DNA of 64,000 bases from Paraburkholderia fungorum (GCF_900099835.1 NZ_FNKP01000001.1:868001-932000); one strand, 5' to 3'; numbered from the stretch's first letter, positions 26,532 through 35,591 are shown. The notes: generated by a model not told the origin, from the letters alone. Translations and numbers: made by a program.

Positions 26532-26607
26532 TGGTAGGCCGTACGGGATTCGAACCTGTGACCAACGGATTAAAAGTCCGCTGCTCTACCAGCTGAGCTA
26601 ACGACCC
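26532..26607 (-). tRNA. tRNA-Lys (anticodon TTT)
   Basis: A 76-base tRNA lies on the minus strand with an encoded CCA end, a TTCGAAT T-loop, a D-arm GCTCAGCTGGTAGAGC and an anticodon loop CTTTTAA giving UUU. By hand folding, the acceptor stem has G1-U72 and U4-G69 wobble pairs, and the T stem has an A-C mismatch at its third pair. These are unusual but tolerable. A consensus promoter precedes it and a terminator follows, so it appears to be an independent single-gene transcript. Confidence 0.96.
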
Positions 26608-26621
26608 AAAAGAGAAGCGAG

Positions 26622-26651
26622 ATTATATCGATAGCCTTTGGAGGCTGTCAA
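26622..26651 (-). promoter_or_regulatory. Sigma-70 promoter of tRNA-Lys
   Basis: On the minus strand TTGACA (26651-26646) and TATAAT (26627-26622), both perfect hexamers, are separated by 18 bases. Initiation would fall near 26614, a few bases before the mature tRNA 5' end. Confidence 0.9.
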
Positions 26652-26691
26652 CCCTTTGGCTGAACATTAACTATCGATACTTCAAACAATG

Positions 26692-26718
26692 AAAAACCCG
26701 AGGTATGTTTACCCCGGG
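26692..26718 (-). terminator. Terminator of the tol-pal operon
   Basis: On the minus strand CCCGGGGTA (26718-26710) pairs with TACCTCGGG (26705-26697) with a single G-U pair, closing a four-base loop, and is followed by TTTTT (26696-26692). It lies about 70 bases past the cpoB stop. Confidence 0.88.
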
Positions 26719-26787
26719 CTCTTCAGCGAGAGGCGCGCGTGACTATAGCTTCGGACACTGCGCGTTACTGCAACTACCCAACCGCAA

Positions 26788-27546
26788 CTACTTGATCTGC
26801 GACAGCTTGCTCTGCGCTGTCTGTGCGACATCCGAGCCGCTGTACTGTGCGACGATCTGCTCCAGCGTCTTCTTGGCCGCAGCCTTCTGACCTTGCTCGA
26901 GCTGATTGTTCGCAATCGCCAGCAATGCTTCCGGCGCACGCGGATGCTGCGGATACTTCGCCACCACACCCTGCCAGGTCGCCGTCGAGCCCTTGTAATC
27001 GCGCAGTGCATACAGCGCGTTGCCGAGCCAGTATTGCGCGGTCGGCTGATAAGGACTGTCCGGATACTTGGAGATGAAGCTGCGGAACGACGCCGCCGCA
27101 TTCTTGAAGTCGCCGCTGCGGAACTGCTGCGAAGCCGCATTGAACGAATCGGTTTCGCCCGGCTGCACCTGGCCCTGAACGCCATCCACCGTCTGTTGCT
27201 GCGGCTCGAATTTCTTCAGGCGCGTGTCCAGATCGGTGTAGTAGTCCTTCTGCTGCTTTTGCAGCGTGGTGAGCTGGTTGCCCATGTCCTCGTTCTGCCC
27301 ACGCAACGTCGCGACCTGCTGATTCAGCTGATCGAGACGGTTGGACTGATCGAGGATCGTGCGCTGTGCGGCCGACAGCTGGCTCGACAAACTATCGGTC
27401 TTCGAACGCAGATCAAGAATGGCCTGACGGGCCTGATCATCGTCGAAGATGCCTGCATGTGCGGGCACAGCCGCGAAGGCCGTGCCTGCGACACAGGCCG
27501 CTGCCGCAAACCGCGGCCAGGAGAAACGATGCGTCATTCGGCTCAT
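26788..27546 (-). CDS. cpoB: Cell division coordinator CpoB (YbgF)
   Basis: CpoB is a periplasmic TPR protein that coordinates Tol-Pal-driven outer-membrane constriction with peptidoglycan synthesis by PBP1b. From ATG 27546 the product has 252 residues (ATG 27537 is also possible): a signal peptide ending PAHA-G near residue 30, a coiled-coil trimerisation segment (about 35-110, LDLRSKTDSLSSQLSAAQ onward) and tetratricopeptide repeats from about 130 to the end, e.g. YPDSPYQPTAQYWLGNALY. It follows pal by 11 bases and is the last gene of the operon. Confidence 0.92.
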   Translation of the reverse strand: MSRMTHRFSWPRFAAAACVAGTAFAAVPAHAGIFDDDQARQAILDLRSKTDSLSSQLSAAQRTILDQSNRLDQLNQQVATLRGQNEDMGNQLTTLQKQQKDYYTDLDTRLKKFEPQQQTVDGVQGQVQPGETDSFNAASQQFRSGDFKNAAASFRSFISKYPDSPYQPTAQYWLGNALYALRDYKGSTATWQGVVAKYPQHPRAPEALLAIANNQLEQGQKAAAKKTLEQIVAQYSGSDVAQTAQSKLSQIK

Positions 27547-27557
27547 CACCCGTTGAC

Positions 27558-28067
27558 TTACTGTTGATACACGAGGTCGGCGCGGCGGTTTTGTGCCCAC
27601 GACGATTCGTCATGACCGTCAGCTTGCGGCTTTTCCTTGCCGAGGCTCACAGCTTCCATTTGCGAGTCAGCAACGCCCATCAGCGACAGCGAACGGCGAA
27701 CAGCTTCAGCACGCTTCTGGCCGAGTGCCAGGTTGTACTCGCTCGTGCCGCGTTCGTCGGTGTTGCCCTGGATCAGGACGTGACGTTGCGGGTGGCTCTT
27801 CAGGTATTGCGCGTGTTGTTGCAGCAGCGACTGGTAGTCGTCCTTCACCGAGTAGCTGTCGAAATCGAAATAGATGCTGCGCTTGGCGAGCGGGCTATTC
27901 GGGTCGTTCAGCGGGTCGACGTTGACCTGTGCGACATCGGTCGGGTTCGGTTGCGTCGAAACTGCACCGCCCTTGTTAGCATTTTCGTCGAGCTTGACGC
28001 CCGAGTGACATGCAGCCAGCGCGCCGACCATCAATACAGCAAATACGAAACGAAGTTTGGACATCAT
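27558..28067 (-). CDS. pal: Peptidoglycan-associated lipoprotein Pal
   Basis: Pal is an outer-membrane lipoprotein that binds peptidoglycan and interacts with TolB. The 169-residue product has a lipoprotein signal with LAAC (Cys 20) and an OmpA-like C-terminal domain from about 60, including IYFDFDSYSV, HVLIQGNTDERGTSEYNLALGQKRA and a final RRADLVY. The NTDERGT-type motif binds diaminopimelate. It lies 33 bases after tolB. Confidence 0.97.
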   Translation of the reverse strand: MMSKLRFVFAVLMVGALAACHSGVKLDENANKGGAVSTQPNPTDVAQVNVDPLNDPNSPLAKRSIYFDFDSYSVKDDYQSLLQQHAQYLKSHPQRHVLIQGNTDERGTSEYNLALGQKRAEAVRRSLSLMGVADSQMEAVSLGKEKPQADGHDESSWAQNRRADLVYQQ

Positions 28068-28100
28068 TTTGGTTACTCTCCTTGTGTTATTGCATCAACG

Positions 28101-29393
28101 TTATTGCATAAACGGGCCCCAGGACGGCTCGCGCACGCTGCCGCCCTGAACGGACAGGACCTGCCGAGTGCGACCGTCGGTCGATACTGCGGCCAACACG
28201 CCACGGCCGTTCACCTGTGTGGCGTAAAGAATGTACTGACCGTTCGCCGCGAAGCTCGGCGATTCGTCATGTGTCGTGTCCGTCAGGCCTGTGGCTGTGT
28301 TGCCCTGCAGGTCCTGGATATAAAGTTTGAACCCGCCGCCGACGCGCGAGATATAAGCGAGCTGCTTGCCGTCCGGGCTCACGCGCGGGCTGGTGTTGTA
28401 GCTGCCCGTGAACGTGACGCGTTGCGCAGGACCTGCGCTTTCGCCCTGGATCGACATCTTGTAGATCTGCGGTGCACCGCCACGGTCGCTCGTGAAATAG
28501 ATCGACTGACCGTCGGGAGAGTAGGTCGGCTCGGTGTCGATCGAGCTGCCTTGCGTGAGTCGGCGCAAGCCGCTGCCGTCCGCATTGACGGCGAAAATCT
28601 GTGTGTTGCCGGTGCGCGAAAGCGCGACGGCCAGCGTGCGTCCATCCGGCGACCACGCCGGCGCGCTGTTATTGCCCTTCTGATCCGACACGACCACACG
28701 ACGGCCCGTAGGCAGATCGTGGATGTAGACGATCGGCTTCTTCTTTTCAAACGAAACGTAAGCGACCTTGGTGCCGTCCGGCGACCACGCCGGCGAGATG
28801 ATCGGCTCGGGGCTCGACAGCGCGATGTGCGCGTCCTGACCGTCCGAGTCCGAGATTTGCAGCTGATAACGGCCGCCCGTCTTGATCACATACGACAGAC
28901 GCGTGGCGAACACACCGCGACCGCCCATCAGCTTCGCGTAGATGTAATCGGCGACCTTGTGCGCGCTCATGCGCAAACCGCTTGCCGGGCTCACCAGTAC
29001 GAGGCCGCCGAGGCTTTCGCCCTTGACGGTGTCGTACAGCTTGAAGCGCACTTCGTATTGACCGTTCGGCAGGCGGTTCACGCTGCCCGACACGAACGCA
29101 TTCGCGCCCTTGGCTTTCCAACTGCCGAGGTCGACGGAATCGGTTTCCGACACTGGCGTGGAGCCCGCGTCGATGTTCGTGAATTTTCCGCTGCGCTCCA
29201 GATCCTGACGCACGATCGTGCTGACCTGCTGCGGCGAATTCGCCTCATTGGCGAAATTCGCCGTGGCGATTGGAAACTGGGTGGACCCGACGCCCGTCAC
29301 GAGTACGTTGAGTTGTGCGTTGGCTGCACCGCCAACGGCGATCAGGCACGACGCTACAAGTGTCCGCAGGCCTAGCTTGGTCATCAAACTCAT
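28101..29393 (-). CDS. tolB: Tol-Pal system beta-propeller protein TolB
   Basis: TolB is a periplasmic protein that links Pal with TolA. The 430-residue product from ATG 29393 has a cleavable signal peptide (to ANA-Q near residue 29), an N-terminal alpha/beta domain (about 30-170) and a six-bladed propeller with repeated [15 protein letters not shown], [15 protein letters not shown], [15 protein letters not shown] and [19 protein letters not shown] blades. A TTG in frame at 29411 was rejected as start because it would lengthen the signal peptide without need. It is 140 bases after tolA, the widest gap within tolQRAB-pal. Confidence 0.97.
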   Translation of the reverse strand: MSLMTKLGLRTLVASCLIAVGGAANAQLNVLVTGVGSTQFPIATANFANEANSPQQVSTIVRQDLERSGKFTNIDAGSTPVSETDSVDLGSWKAKGANAFVSGSVNRLPNGQYEVRFKLYDTVKGESLGGLVLVSPASGLRMSAHKVADYIYAKLMGGRGVFATRLSYVIKTGGRYQLQISDSDGQDAHIALSSPEPIISPAWSPDGTKVAYVSFEKKKPIVYIHDLPTGRRVVVSDQKGNNSAPAWSPDGRTLAVALSRTGNTQIFAVNADGSGLRRLTQGSSIDTEPTYSPDGQSIYFTSDRGGAPQIYKMSIQGESAGPAQRVTFTGSYNTSPRVSPDGKQLAYISRVGGGFKLYIQDLQGNTATGLTDTTHDESPSFAANGQYILYATQVNGRGVLAAVSTDGRTRQVLSVQGGSVREPSWGPFMQ

Positions 29394-29533
29394 GCTGTAT
29401 GGTTTCCCCAAAAAACGGTTTTACTAACACTTCACGACAGCAGACAGACCCGAAAAGAACTAATTCGTTCCCGAGCGCGCCCCGCGAACGGGGCACCATA
29501 TCTGCCGTCAACTGACAGTCAAACTTGCTGCAA

Positions 29534-30568
29534 TCAACCTGCCGGGCGCAACGTGATCAGGAAACTCGTCGGCGTTTTGCCGTTGATATCCTGAGGCATC
29601 GGATCGGTCCGGTGGACGGCCCGCAATGCGGCGTCATCCCATGCTGCATTGCCGCTGCTGCGCGAGATGCTTGCGTCCAGCAAGGTGCCGGTCGGCGAGC
29701 AGCGTACGGAGATGACAGTTTCAAGACCAGCCGTTTCGCCGCCCCACGAGATGTTCGGGCGAACCGCGCGACGCACCTTGTCTGCGTAACCCGGCGATGT
29801 CGCCGTGCCGCCTGAACCGCTACCCGTGCCGCTCTTCGCCAGGCCGTTGCCGCTCGAGCTGTCGCCCGCGCCACCCATCATCTGGGCGAGACGTGCGCGC
29901 CGCTCTGCATCCATCTTCTTCGCTTGCGCCGCAGCATCTGCCTGCGCTTTGGCCTTCGCTGCCTTCTGCGCATCAGCTTTCTTCTGCGCGTCGGCTTCGG
30001 CCTGCTTTTGCTGCTGTTCCTTCAGTTGTTCCTGCTGCTGTTCTTTAAGCTGCTGCTGCTTTTGCTGCTCGGCCAGTTGCTGCTGTTTCAGCTTCTCGGC
30101 CTGTTGCTGCTGTTGTTGCTGTTGCTGCTTCAGTTTCGCTGCCGCGGCCTTTTGCGCTGCGAGCTGTGCAGCCTGATCGGCGGCCAGTTGCTGCTGACGC
30201 TTCGCATCGGCTTCCTGCTGAGCCTGCAGTTTCTGCTGGCGCTGCTGTTCAGCCAGTTGCGCCTGACGAGCCGCTTCCTGTTGCTGGCGTTTCTTTTCCT
30301 GCAACGCGATATCGGCCTGTTCGTCGGGCACCGGCGGGGCAGGGGCGACCGGCGCGGGCGGCGGCGGAACGGGATGCGGGATCGCCGTGTCGGGCACCTC
30401 GGTCCACAACTCCGCTTCCGCGCCTGCGGGCGTGCTGTTTTGCCACTGAATGCCGTGGTACAGGAAGAACCCGAGCAGCGCGTGCATCACCAGAGCGAAC
30501 GCAAAGGCTCGCCCGGTGCCGCGTTCACGCGGTGGCTGGAGCGGGTATTCGGAATTCTTGCGGATCAT
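29534..30568 (-). CDS. tolA: Tol-Pal system protein TolA
   Basis: TolA spans the periplasm and transmits proton-motive-force energy from TolQR to Pal/TolB. The 344-residue product has one inner-membrane helix (about 20-38), a proline-rich stretch PVPPPPAPVAPAPPVP, a long glutamine/lysine/alanine helical domain (about 85-235) and a C-terminal TonB-like domain with VISVRCSPTGTLLDASISRSSG. The glutamine-rich repeats are coded by CAG/CAA runs and probably vary between strains. Its ATG overlaps the tolR stop by four bases. Confidence 0.95.
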   Translation of the reverse strand: MIRKNSEYPLQPPRERGTGRAFAFALVMHALLGFFLYHGIQWQNSTPAGAEAELWTEVPDTAIPHPVPPPPAPVAPAPPVPDEQADIALQEKKRQQQEAARQAQLAEQQRQQKLQAQQEADAKRQQQLAADQAAQLAAQKAAAAKLKQQQQQQQQQAEKLKQQQLAEQQKQQQLKEQQQEQLKEQQQKQAEADAQKKADAQKAAKAKAQADAAAQAKKMDAERRARLAQMMGGAGDSSSGNGLAKSGTGSGSGGTATSPGYADKVRRAVRPNISWGGETAGLETVISVRCSPTGTLLDASISRSSGNAAWDDAALRAVHRTDPMPQDINGKTPTSFLITLRPAG

Positions 30569-31011
30569 TGCGATTTGACGAGCAATCCAACGCGCTTGAC
30601 GCCCTGGCCTTTCAGCTCGGACATCACGTTCATCACGACTTCGTACTTGACGGTCTTGTCGGCGGCAATCACAACCGGCTGGTCAGGATGCGATGCCGCC
30701 CGGTCGGCGATAAAGCCGTTCAGATCCGCCTTCGTCATGTTTTCCTGCTGCTGCGCGCCGGAGTCGTCCTTGTATTTGACGCTCATGTTGCCGTCGGCGC
30801 GAATGTTCACGATGACGGGCGGCGTTTGCTGTTGCGGCGCGGCACCACCGACGGTCGGCAGATTGACGATCGACGGGGCGACCAGCGGCGCGGTCACCAT
30901 GAAGATCACGAGCAGCACGAGCATCACGTCGATGTACGGCACGACGTTGATGTCGGCCATCGCGCGGCGCTGACGCGAGCCGCGCATGCTGGAGGAACGA
31001 GAGCCTGCCAT
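30565..31011 (-). CDS. tolR: Tol-Pal system protein TolR (ExbD family)
   Basis: TolR is the ExbD-like component of the proton channel that drives TolA. The 148-residue product has a basic N-terminal cytoplasmic segment, one membrane helix starting INVVPYIDVMLVLLVIFMV with the essential channel aspartate at YIDVM, and a periplasmic domain ending VGLLVKSQ. It begins 10 bases after tolQ and overlaps tolA. The periplasmic insert with QQQTPP and QQQEN stretches is mildly glutamine-rich. Confidence 0.96.
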   Translation of the reverse strand: MAGSRSSSMRGSRQRRAMADINVVPYIDVMLVLLVIFMVTAPLVAPSIVNLPTVGGAAPQQQTPPVIVNIRADGNMSVKYKDDSGAQQQENMTKADLNGFIADRAASHPDQPVVIAADKTVKYEVVMNVMSELKGQGVKRVGLLVKSQ

Positions 31012-31021
31012 CGTGGACTCC

Positions 31022-31699
31022 TTACTGTGCCTGGCGCTGCAGAATGTTCGAGAATTCTTCGATGAAGGTCTCGAAACGGATCGCCAGACGGTCGATGTCG
31101 TGCGCGTAGCGGTTGTAAGCCACGACAGCCGGAATGGCCGCGAACAGGCCGATCGCGGTGGCCGTCAACGCTTCGGCGATGCCTGGCGCGACGTTCGCGA
31201 GCGTGGCCTGCTGGACGTTGGCGAGGCCGCGGAACGCGTTCATGATCCCCCAGACCGTACCGAACAGACCGATGTACGGGCTGACCGAGCCGACCGACGC
31301 GAGGAACGCGAGATTGGCTTCGAGCACGTCCATCTCACGCTGGAACGCGGCACGCATCGCGCGCCGTGCACCGTCGAGAATTGCGCCTGAATCGTTCAGA
31401 CGCTTTTCTTTGCCTTTCAGGAATTCGCGCATGCCGGATTCGAAAATTCGTTCCAGCGCGCCGATGGTATGGCGGTTGTTCGCAGCACTTTGATAAAGCG
31501 CCTGCAGGTCGCCGCCCGACCAGAAATCGCGTTCGAAGCGTTCAGTTTGCGCCCGCGCCCGGCGGATCGCAAACCACTTGCGGAAGATGAAAGTCCACGA
31601 CAGCAGCGACAGCAACAGCAGCAGGGCCATGACGGCCTGCGCCAGCAGGCTCGCGTTGAGTACTAATGAAACGATCGACAGATCTTGTGTAGTGTTCAT
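31022..31699 (-). CDS. tolQ: Tol-Pal system protein TolQ
   Basis: TolQ is the MotA/ExbB-like proton channel component. From ATG 31699 the product has 225 residues with three transmembrane helices (about 15-38, 130-155 and 165-190), the second starting ASVGSVSPYIGLFGTVWGIMNAF, a core motif of the family, and the third TAIGLFAAIPAVVAYN. The frame is open to 31804, but the extra residues are not family-like. It is the first tol gene after ybgC, with 156 bases between. Confidence 0.96.
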   Translation of the reverse strand: MNTTQDLSIVSLVLNASLLAQAVMALLLLLSLLSWTFIFRKWFAIRRARAQTERFERDFWSGGDLQALYQSAANNRHTIGALERIFESGMREFLKGKEKRLNDSGAILDGARRAMRAAFQREMDVLEANLAFLASVGSVSPYIGLFGTVWGIMNAFRGLANVQQATLANVAPGIAEALTATAIGLFAAIPAVVAYNRYAHDIDRLAIRFETFIEEFSNILQRQAQ

Positions 31700-31855
31700 A
31701 AAGGTTCGTTTTAACGTCCCGGGAAGGGGGCGTCCGGCTGCAAGGTCACTCGAAGCTTGCCGTGAGCAAAACGGAAGCATCGGCGATATCGCAAGCCGAA
31801 CCATGCTTGGTGTTGCTTGATCGATGCGAGTTCACTGGCCCCGTATCAACGGAGT

Positions 31856-32323
31856 TCAGGTGTGATTCGTTGACACGCCGCCGCCGACTTCCGGTCCGCG
31901 CCGCAAAGCAGCGAGAACCGGCGGAGGAATCGCGGTCGGGCGAAGCGCGATACGGTCGACACAGCCAATCCGGATTGTCCCTTTAGCAAGCAGCGTGCCG
32001 TCACGCCACGCTTCCTGCGTGAAATCCACCGAAGCTCGGCCAAGACGCTCGATCCGGCTGACAATTTTGACGATATCGTCAAGCCTGGCCGGCGCCCGAT
32101 AGTCGACCGCAGTATTGCTGACAATGAAAATTGCGCCAGTTTCATCCGCCAGCCGGGCCTGGTCGACACCGCACGCGCGTAGCCATTCGGTACGCGCCCG
32201 TTCAAAAAATTTCAGGTAATTTGCGTAAAACACGATGCCGCCGGCGTCGGTATCTTCGTAGTACACGCGGATAGGCCACGTGTAGCCGATTTCCGTGCCA
32301 GGCTGGCTGGTCGAAATATTCAT
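31856..32323 (-). CDS. ybgC: Acyl-CoA thioesterase YbgC (tol-pal associated)
   Basis: YbgC is a cytoplasmic hot-dog-fold thioesterase acting on short acyl-CoAs and linked to phospholipid metabolism. The 155-residue product carries the 4HBT motif YYEDTDAGGIVFYANYLKFFERARTEW near residues 20-45, with the catalytic aspartate in EDTD. The start at 32323 is favoured by family length; ATG at 32332 and 32347 are also possible. It heads the conserved ybgC-tolQRAB-pal-cpoB order. Confidence 0.94.
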   Translation of the reverse strand: MNISTSQPGTEIGYTWPIRVYYEDTDAGGIVFYANYLKFFERARTEWLRACGVDQARLADETGAIFIVSNTAVDYRAPARLDDIVKIVSRIERLGRASVDFTQEAWRDGTLLAKGTIRIGCVDRIALRPTAIPPPVLAALRRGPEVGGGVSTNHT

Positions 32324-32390
32324 GCGGCGCATTTTACCGGAACGCACACCCCCGGGTCTGTTTCAAAGTGTGCGCCCCGTCTGGCGGGCT

Positions 32391-33137
32391 TTAGCCGCGA
32401 TGAATAGACAATCCGGCGAACGATTGAGCCACCGGCATCAGCTCGATCGTGTTGATATTCACGTGTGCCGGACGAGTGGCGATCCAGTAAACGGAGTCGG
32501 CGATATCTTCCGCCGTCAGCGGCTGAACGTTTTCGTAGACCTTGCCGGCTTTTTCGTCGTCGCCGCGATAACGCACGTTCGAGAATTCGGTGCCTCCGCA
32601 CAAGCCCGGTTCGATGTCGGTGACGCGCAGTGCCGTGCCGGCCAGATCGGCGCGCAGGTTCAGGCTGAACTGGCGCACGAAGGCTTTGGTGGCGCCGTAA
32701 ACGTTGCCGCCCGCGTACGGCCAGCGGCCCGCCACAGAACCCAGGTTGAAAACGTGCCCGCGATTGCGTTCGACCATGCCCGGCAGCAGCGCATGCGTGA
32801 CTTGCACGAGGCCTGTGCAGTTGGTCTCGATCATGGTGTTCCACTCGTCGAGGCTCGCCTTTTGAGCAGGTTCGGTGCCGAGAGCGAGGCCCGCGTTGTT
32901 GACGAGGACGTCGATTGCAGCGAAATCGGCCGGCAGCGATGCCGGGACCGCTTCGACAGCGGCGCGGTCGCGCACGTCGAGTTCATAGGGCAGAAGTGCG
33001 TCGCCGAGTTCGTCGGCGAGGGCTTGCAGGCGGTCTTTGCGGCGAGCGGTGGCGACGACGCGATGGCCGCCCTTGACGAAGGCGCGAGCGATAGCAGCGC
33101 CGAATCCCGCGGACGCTCCGGTTACAAACACGATCAT
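32391..33137 (-). CDS. SDR-family oxidoreductase (YdfG-like)
   Basis: The 248-residue product is a classical short-chain dehydrogenase: nucleotide-binding GASAGFGAAIA near residue 7, NNAG near 85, catalytic serine in NLGSVAGRWPY and the YGATK active-site tyrosine and lysine near 155. The overall pattern matches YdfG, which reduces 3-hydroxy acids or malonic semialdehyde with NADP. It starts at ATG 33137 behind CAGGAAA. A much longer frame continues upstream opposite glyA but is a shadow. It is divergent from glyA. Confidence 0.9.
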   Translation of the reverse strand: MIVFVTGASAGFGAAIARAFVKGGHRVVATARRKDRLQALADELGDALLPYELDVRDRAAVEAVPASLPADFAAIDVLVNNAGLALGTEPAQKASLDEWNTMIETNCTGLVQVTHALLPGMVERNRGHVFNLGSVAGRWPYAGGNVYGATKAFVRQFSLNLRADLAGTALRVTDIEPGLCGGTEFSNVRYRGDDEKAGKVYENVQPLTAEDIADSVYWIATRPAHVNINTIELMPVAQSFAGLSIHRG

Positions 33138-33378
33138 TGCAGTTTCCTGGTCGGTGAGAAGCAAAGGTCCCAAGCCTACTTCCAATGCGGCGCTGCGGCA
33201 AGGTTGAACCAGCCGTATAAGAGGCTCTGGCACGGGCACGCAGCGGAATCGCGGGCCATTTTCGTCCGATGTTTGCGCGCTGCACGGAAGGATGCGGCGG
33301 GGTGTCTTTCCAGGGGGCGCCGCCGCACCCGTGAGCCGGTTGCCTATTCGATCCTCTTCCAATAAACTAACGCGCTCG
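33138..33378. other. Intergenic region between the SDR gene and the glyA riboswitch
   Basis: No gene is visible. It should contain the promoters for the SDR gene (minus) and for glyA (plus), but no consensus pair stands out. A short minus-strand frame here lacks support. Confidence 0.4.
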
Positions 33379-33481
33379 ACCCTGCGTGACTGGCGATAGA
33401 ACCGATTCAACCAATCGGATTCAAGGTGGAACAACCCACCGTGAAGCGCGGGGTGCCGTTTTGCCGTTCGCCTGGGCAGCC
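33379..33481 (+). ncRNA. ZTP (pfl) riboswitch upstream of glyA
   Basis: The leader contains the conserved blocks of the ZMP/ZTP-sensing riboswitch in order: GCGTGACTGGCGA (33384-33396), a GGTGGAACAACCCACC stem-loop (33425-33440), GTGAAGCGC, and the strongly conserved CGCCTGGGCAG (33469-33479). ACCC (33379-33382) with GCG next to it can pair with CGCGGGGT (33447-33454) to close P1. The class senses purine precursor AICAR phosphates that accumulate when 10-formyl-tetrahydrofolate is short and is known upstream of glyA and purH. The assignment is from remembered consensus. Confidence 0.9.
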
Positions 33482-33521
33482 GTGATCCGCGCGCATTTAT
33501 CTGCGCTGACGGTGGCTGTCC
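33474..33521 (+). promoter_or_regulatory. Candidate anti-aptamer stem of the glyA riboswitch
   Basis: GGGCAGCC (33474-33481), which includes the conserved 3' strand of the ZTP aptamer, can pair with GGCTGTCC (33514-33521) through eight pairs including one G-U. This pairing would exclude the ligand-bound fold, as expected of an expression platform. No T-run follows, so control may be by Rho or translation. Confidence 0.55.
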
Positions 33522-33650
33522 TGCCTCGCGTGTGCGGCGACTCTCCAATCGCCACGTCAGGGCTGGCCCAGCCGCCAGCAGCGCTGCGTACCCTCTACGC
33601 AAAGTTCGGCGCACGATCCGGTCAACCTGAACACACTCAACGGAATCCGT

Positions 33651-34898
33651 ATGTTTGACAGAGCCCAAAGCACCATCGCCAACGTCGATCCTGAACTCTG
33701 GAAGGTCATCGAGCAGGAAAACCGCCGTCAGGAAGAGCACATCGAACTGATCGCGTCGGAAAATTACACGAGCCCGGCCGTGATGGCTGCGCAAGGCTCG
33801 CAACTCACCAACAAGTACGCCGAAGGCTACCCGGGCAAGCGCTACTACGGCGGCTGCGAATACGTCGACATCGCCGAGCAGCTGGCGATCGACCGCGTCA
33901 AGCAACTGTTCGGCGCCGAAGCTGCCAACGTGCAGCCGAATTCGGGTTCGCAGGCTAACCAGGGCGTGTTCTTCGCGATGCTCAAGCCGGGCGACACGAT
34001 CATGGGCATGAGCCTCGCCCACGGCGGTCACCTGACGCACGGTTCGCCGGTCAACATGTCGGGCAAGTGGTTCAACGTGGTCAGCTACGGCCTGAACGAA
34101 GCGGAAGACATCGACTACGAAGCGGCTGAGAAGCTGGCTCAGGAACACAAGCCGAAGCTGATCGTGGCGGGCGCGTCCGCGTTTGCGTTGCGCATCGATT
34201 TCGAACGCCTGTCGAAGATCGCCAAGTCGGTTGGCGCGTACTTCATGGTCGACATGGCGCACTATGCCGGCCTGATCGCAGCGGGCGTCTACCCGAATCC
34301 GGTGCCGTTCGCCGACTTCGTCACCACCACCACGCACAAGAGCCTGCGCGGCCCGCGCGGCGGCGTGATCCTGATGAAGGCGGAGTTCGAGAAGCAGATC
34401 AACTCGGCAATCTTCCCGGGCATTCAGGGCGGCCCGCTGATGCACGTGATCGCCGGTAAGGCTGTCGCGTTCAAGGAAGCGCTGTCGCCGGAATTCAAGG
34501 AATATCAGCAACAAGTGGTCGAAAACGCACGCGTGCTGGCGGAAACGCTGGTTAAACGCGGTCTGCGTATCGTGTCGGGTCGCACCGAAAGCCACGTCAT
34601 GCTGGTCGATCTGCGCGCGAAGAAAATTACCGGCAAGGCAGCGGAAGCGGCCCTCGGTGCAGCGCACATCACCGTCAACAAGAACGCAATCCCGAACGAC
34701 CCGGAAAAGCCGTTCGTGACGAGCGGCGTGCGTCTCGGCTCGCCGGCCATGACCACGCGCGGTTTTGGCGTGAAGGAAGCCGAGCAGGTCGGTAACCTGA
34801 TTGCCGACGTTCTGGACAACCCGGAAGACACCGCTACGATCGACCGTGTGCGTGCTCAGGTTGCCGAGCTGACCCAGCGTTTCCCGGTCTACCGTTAA
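33651..34898 (+). CDS. glyA: Serine hydroxymethyltransferase
   Basis: GlyA interconverts serine and glycine with transfer of a one-carbon unit to tetrahydrofolate, feeding purine, thymidylate and methionine synthesis. The 415-residue product has the expected landmarks: [16 protein letters not shown] near residue 30, [18 protein letters not shown] near 55, and the PLP lysine in [14 protein letters not shown] near 226. It starts about 170 bases after the ZTP aptamer, is divergent from the SDR gene and is followed at six bases by nrdR. Confidence 0.98.
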   Translation: MFDRAQSTIANVDPELWKVIEQENRRQEEHIELIASENYTSPAVMAAQGSQLTNKYAEGYPGKRYYGGCEYVDIAEQLAIDRVKQLFGAEAANVQPNSGSQANQGVFFAMLKPGDTIMGMSLAHGGHLTHGSPVNMSGKWFNVVSYGLNEAEDIDYEAAEKLAQEHKPKLIVAGASAFALRIDFERLSKIAKSVGAYFMVDMAHYAGLIAAGVYPNPVPFADFVTTTTHKSLRGPRGGVILMKAEFEKQINSAIFPGIQGGPLMHVIAGKAVAFKEALSPEFKEYQQQVVENARVLAETLVKRGLRIVSGRTESHVMLVDLRAKKITGKAAEAALGAAHITVNKNAIPNDPEKPFVTSGVRLGSPAMTTRGFGVKEAEQVGNLIADVLDNPEDTATIDRVRAQVAELTQRFPVYR

Positions 34899-34904
34899 GC
34901 CGTT

Positions 34905-35387
34905 ATGCATTGTCCCTTCTGCCGTCACGCCGATACGCAGGTTGTCGATTCGCGCGTATCCGAAGACGGCGCGACGATTCGCCGGCGCCGCCGCTGCCCG
35001 GCCTGCGACAAACGTTTCACGACGTATGAGCGGGTTGAGCTGGCGCTGCCGTCGGTCGTCAAGAAGGACGGCAGCCGTACGGAATTCGACCGCCGCAAGA
35101 TTGTCGCGAGCATGCAACTGGCGCTGCGCAAGCGCCCGGTTGCAGCAGACGCGATCGACGCGGCGGTTGCCCGCATCGAGTATCAATTGCTCGGTAGCGG
35201 TGAGCGCGAGGTGCGCAGCGAGCGCCTCGGCGAGCTCGTGATGAACGAGTTGCGCGCTCTCGACACGATTGCCTACGTTCGTTTTGCTTCCGTTTACCGG
35301 CGCTTTGAAGACGTCTCCGAATTTGAAGACGTGATCGAAGAATTTCGCCGCGCCTCTTCTCCTCCCAAGCCTGCTCGCAAGCGCTGA
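34905..35387 (+). CDS. nrdR: Transcriptional repressor NrdR
   Basis: NrdR is a zinc- and nucleotide-binding repressor of ribonucleotide reductase genes. The 160-residue product starts [17 protein letters not shown], continues with [17 protein letters not shown] to complete a four-cysteine zinc ribbon (CxxC...CxxC, residues 3-34), and has the ATP-cone domain from about 48 ([16 protein letters not shown]). It is six bases after glyA and probably cotranscribed, so it too may sit under the ZTP riboswitch, linking one-carbon supply to deoxynucleotide control. Confidence 0.97.
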   Translation: MHCPFCRHADTQVVDSRVSEDGATIRRRRRCPACDKRFTTYERVELALPSVVKKDGSRTEFDRRKIVASMQLALRKRPVAADAIDAAVARIEYQLLGSGEREVRSERLGELVMNELRALDTIAYVRFASVYRRFEDVSEFEDVIEEFRRASSPPKPARKR

Positions 35388-35591
35388 TTGCTGTTGCGCA
35401 TCGCTTCGCAAGCGAGCGTCCGTCGTTCTTCGCCTTGTTTCGCGCATCTACATCTCCTGCTGCCGTTATGGTCCGTCGCGTGAATTTTTGCGCGGAATAG
35501 CGTCCTGGTGCCACCTGGCCATTCGGCCGATGGTTGAGCCTTCTCCGAATTGCTAGATTGGCCGTATTCTTCGAAACGATCAGGGGTGCAG

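Noticed and set aside
29990..30300. CRISPR-like or tandem DNA repeats in the CAG/CTG-rich stretch
   Set aside because: They encode the glutamine/lysine-rich helical domain of TolA; irregular spacing and no spacers.
33386..33658. A 90-codon plus-strand frame overlapping the glyA start
   Set aside because: It runs through the ZTP riboswitch and overlaps glyA out of frame; no ribosome binding site.
33138..35447. Extension of the SDR frame upstream to over 1000 codons opposite glyA and nrdR
   Set aside because: The SDR domain begins at 33137 with its own ribosome binding site; the rest is antisense to glyA and crosses the riboswitch.
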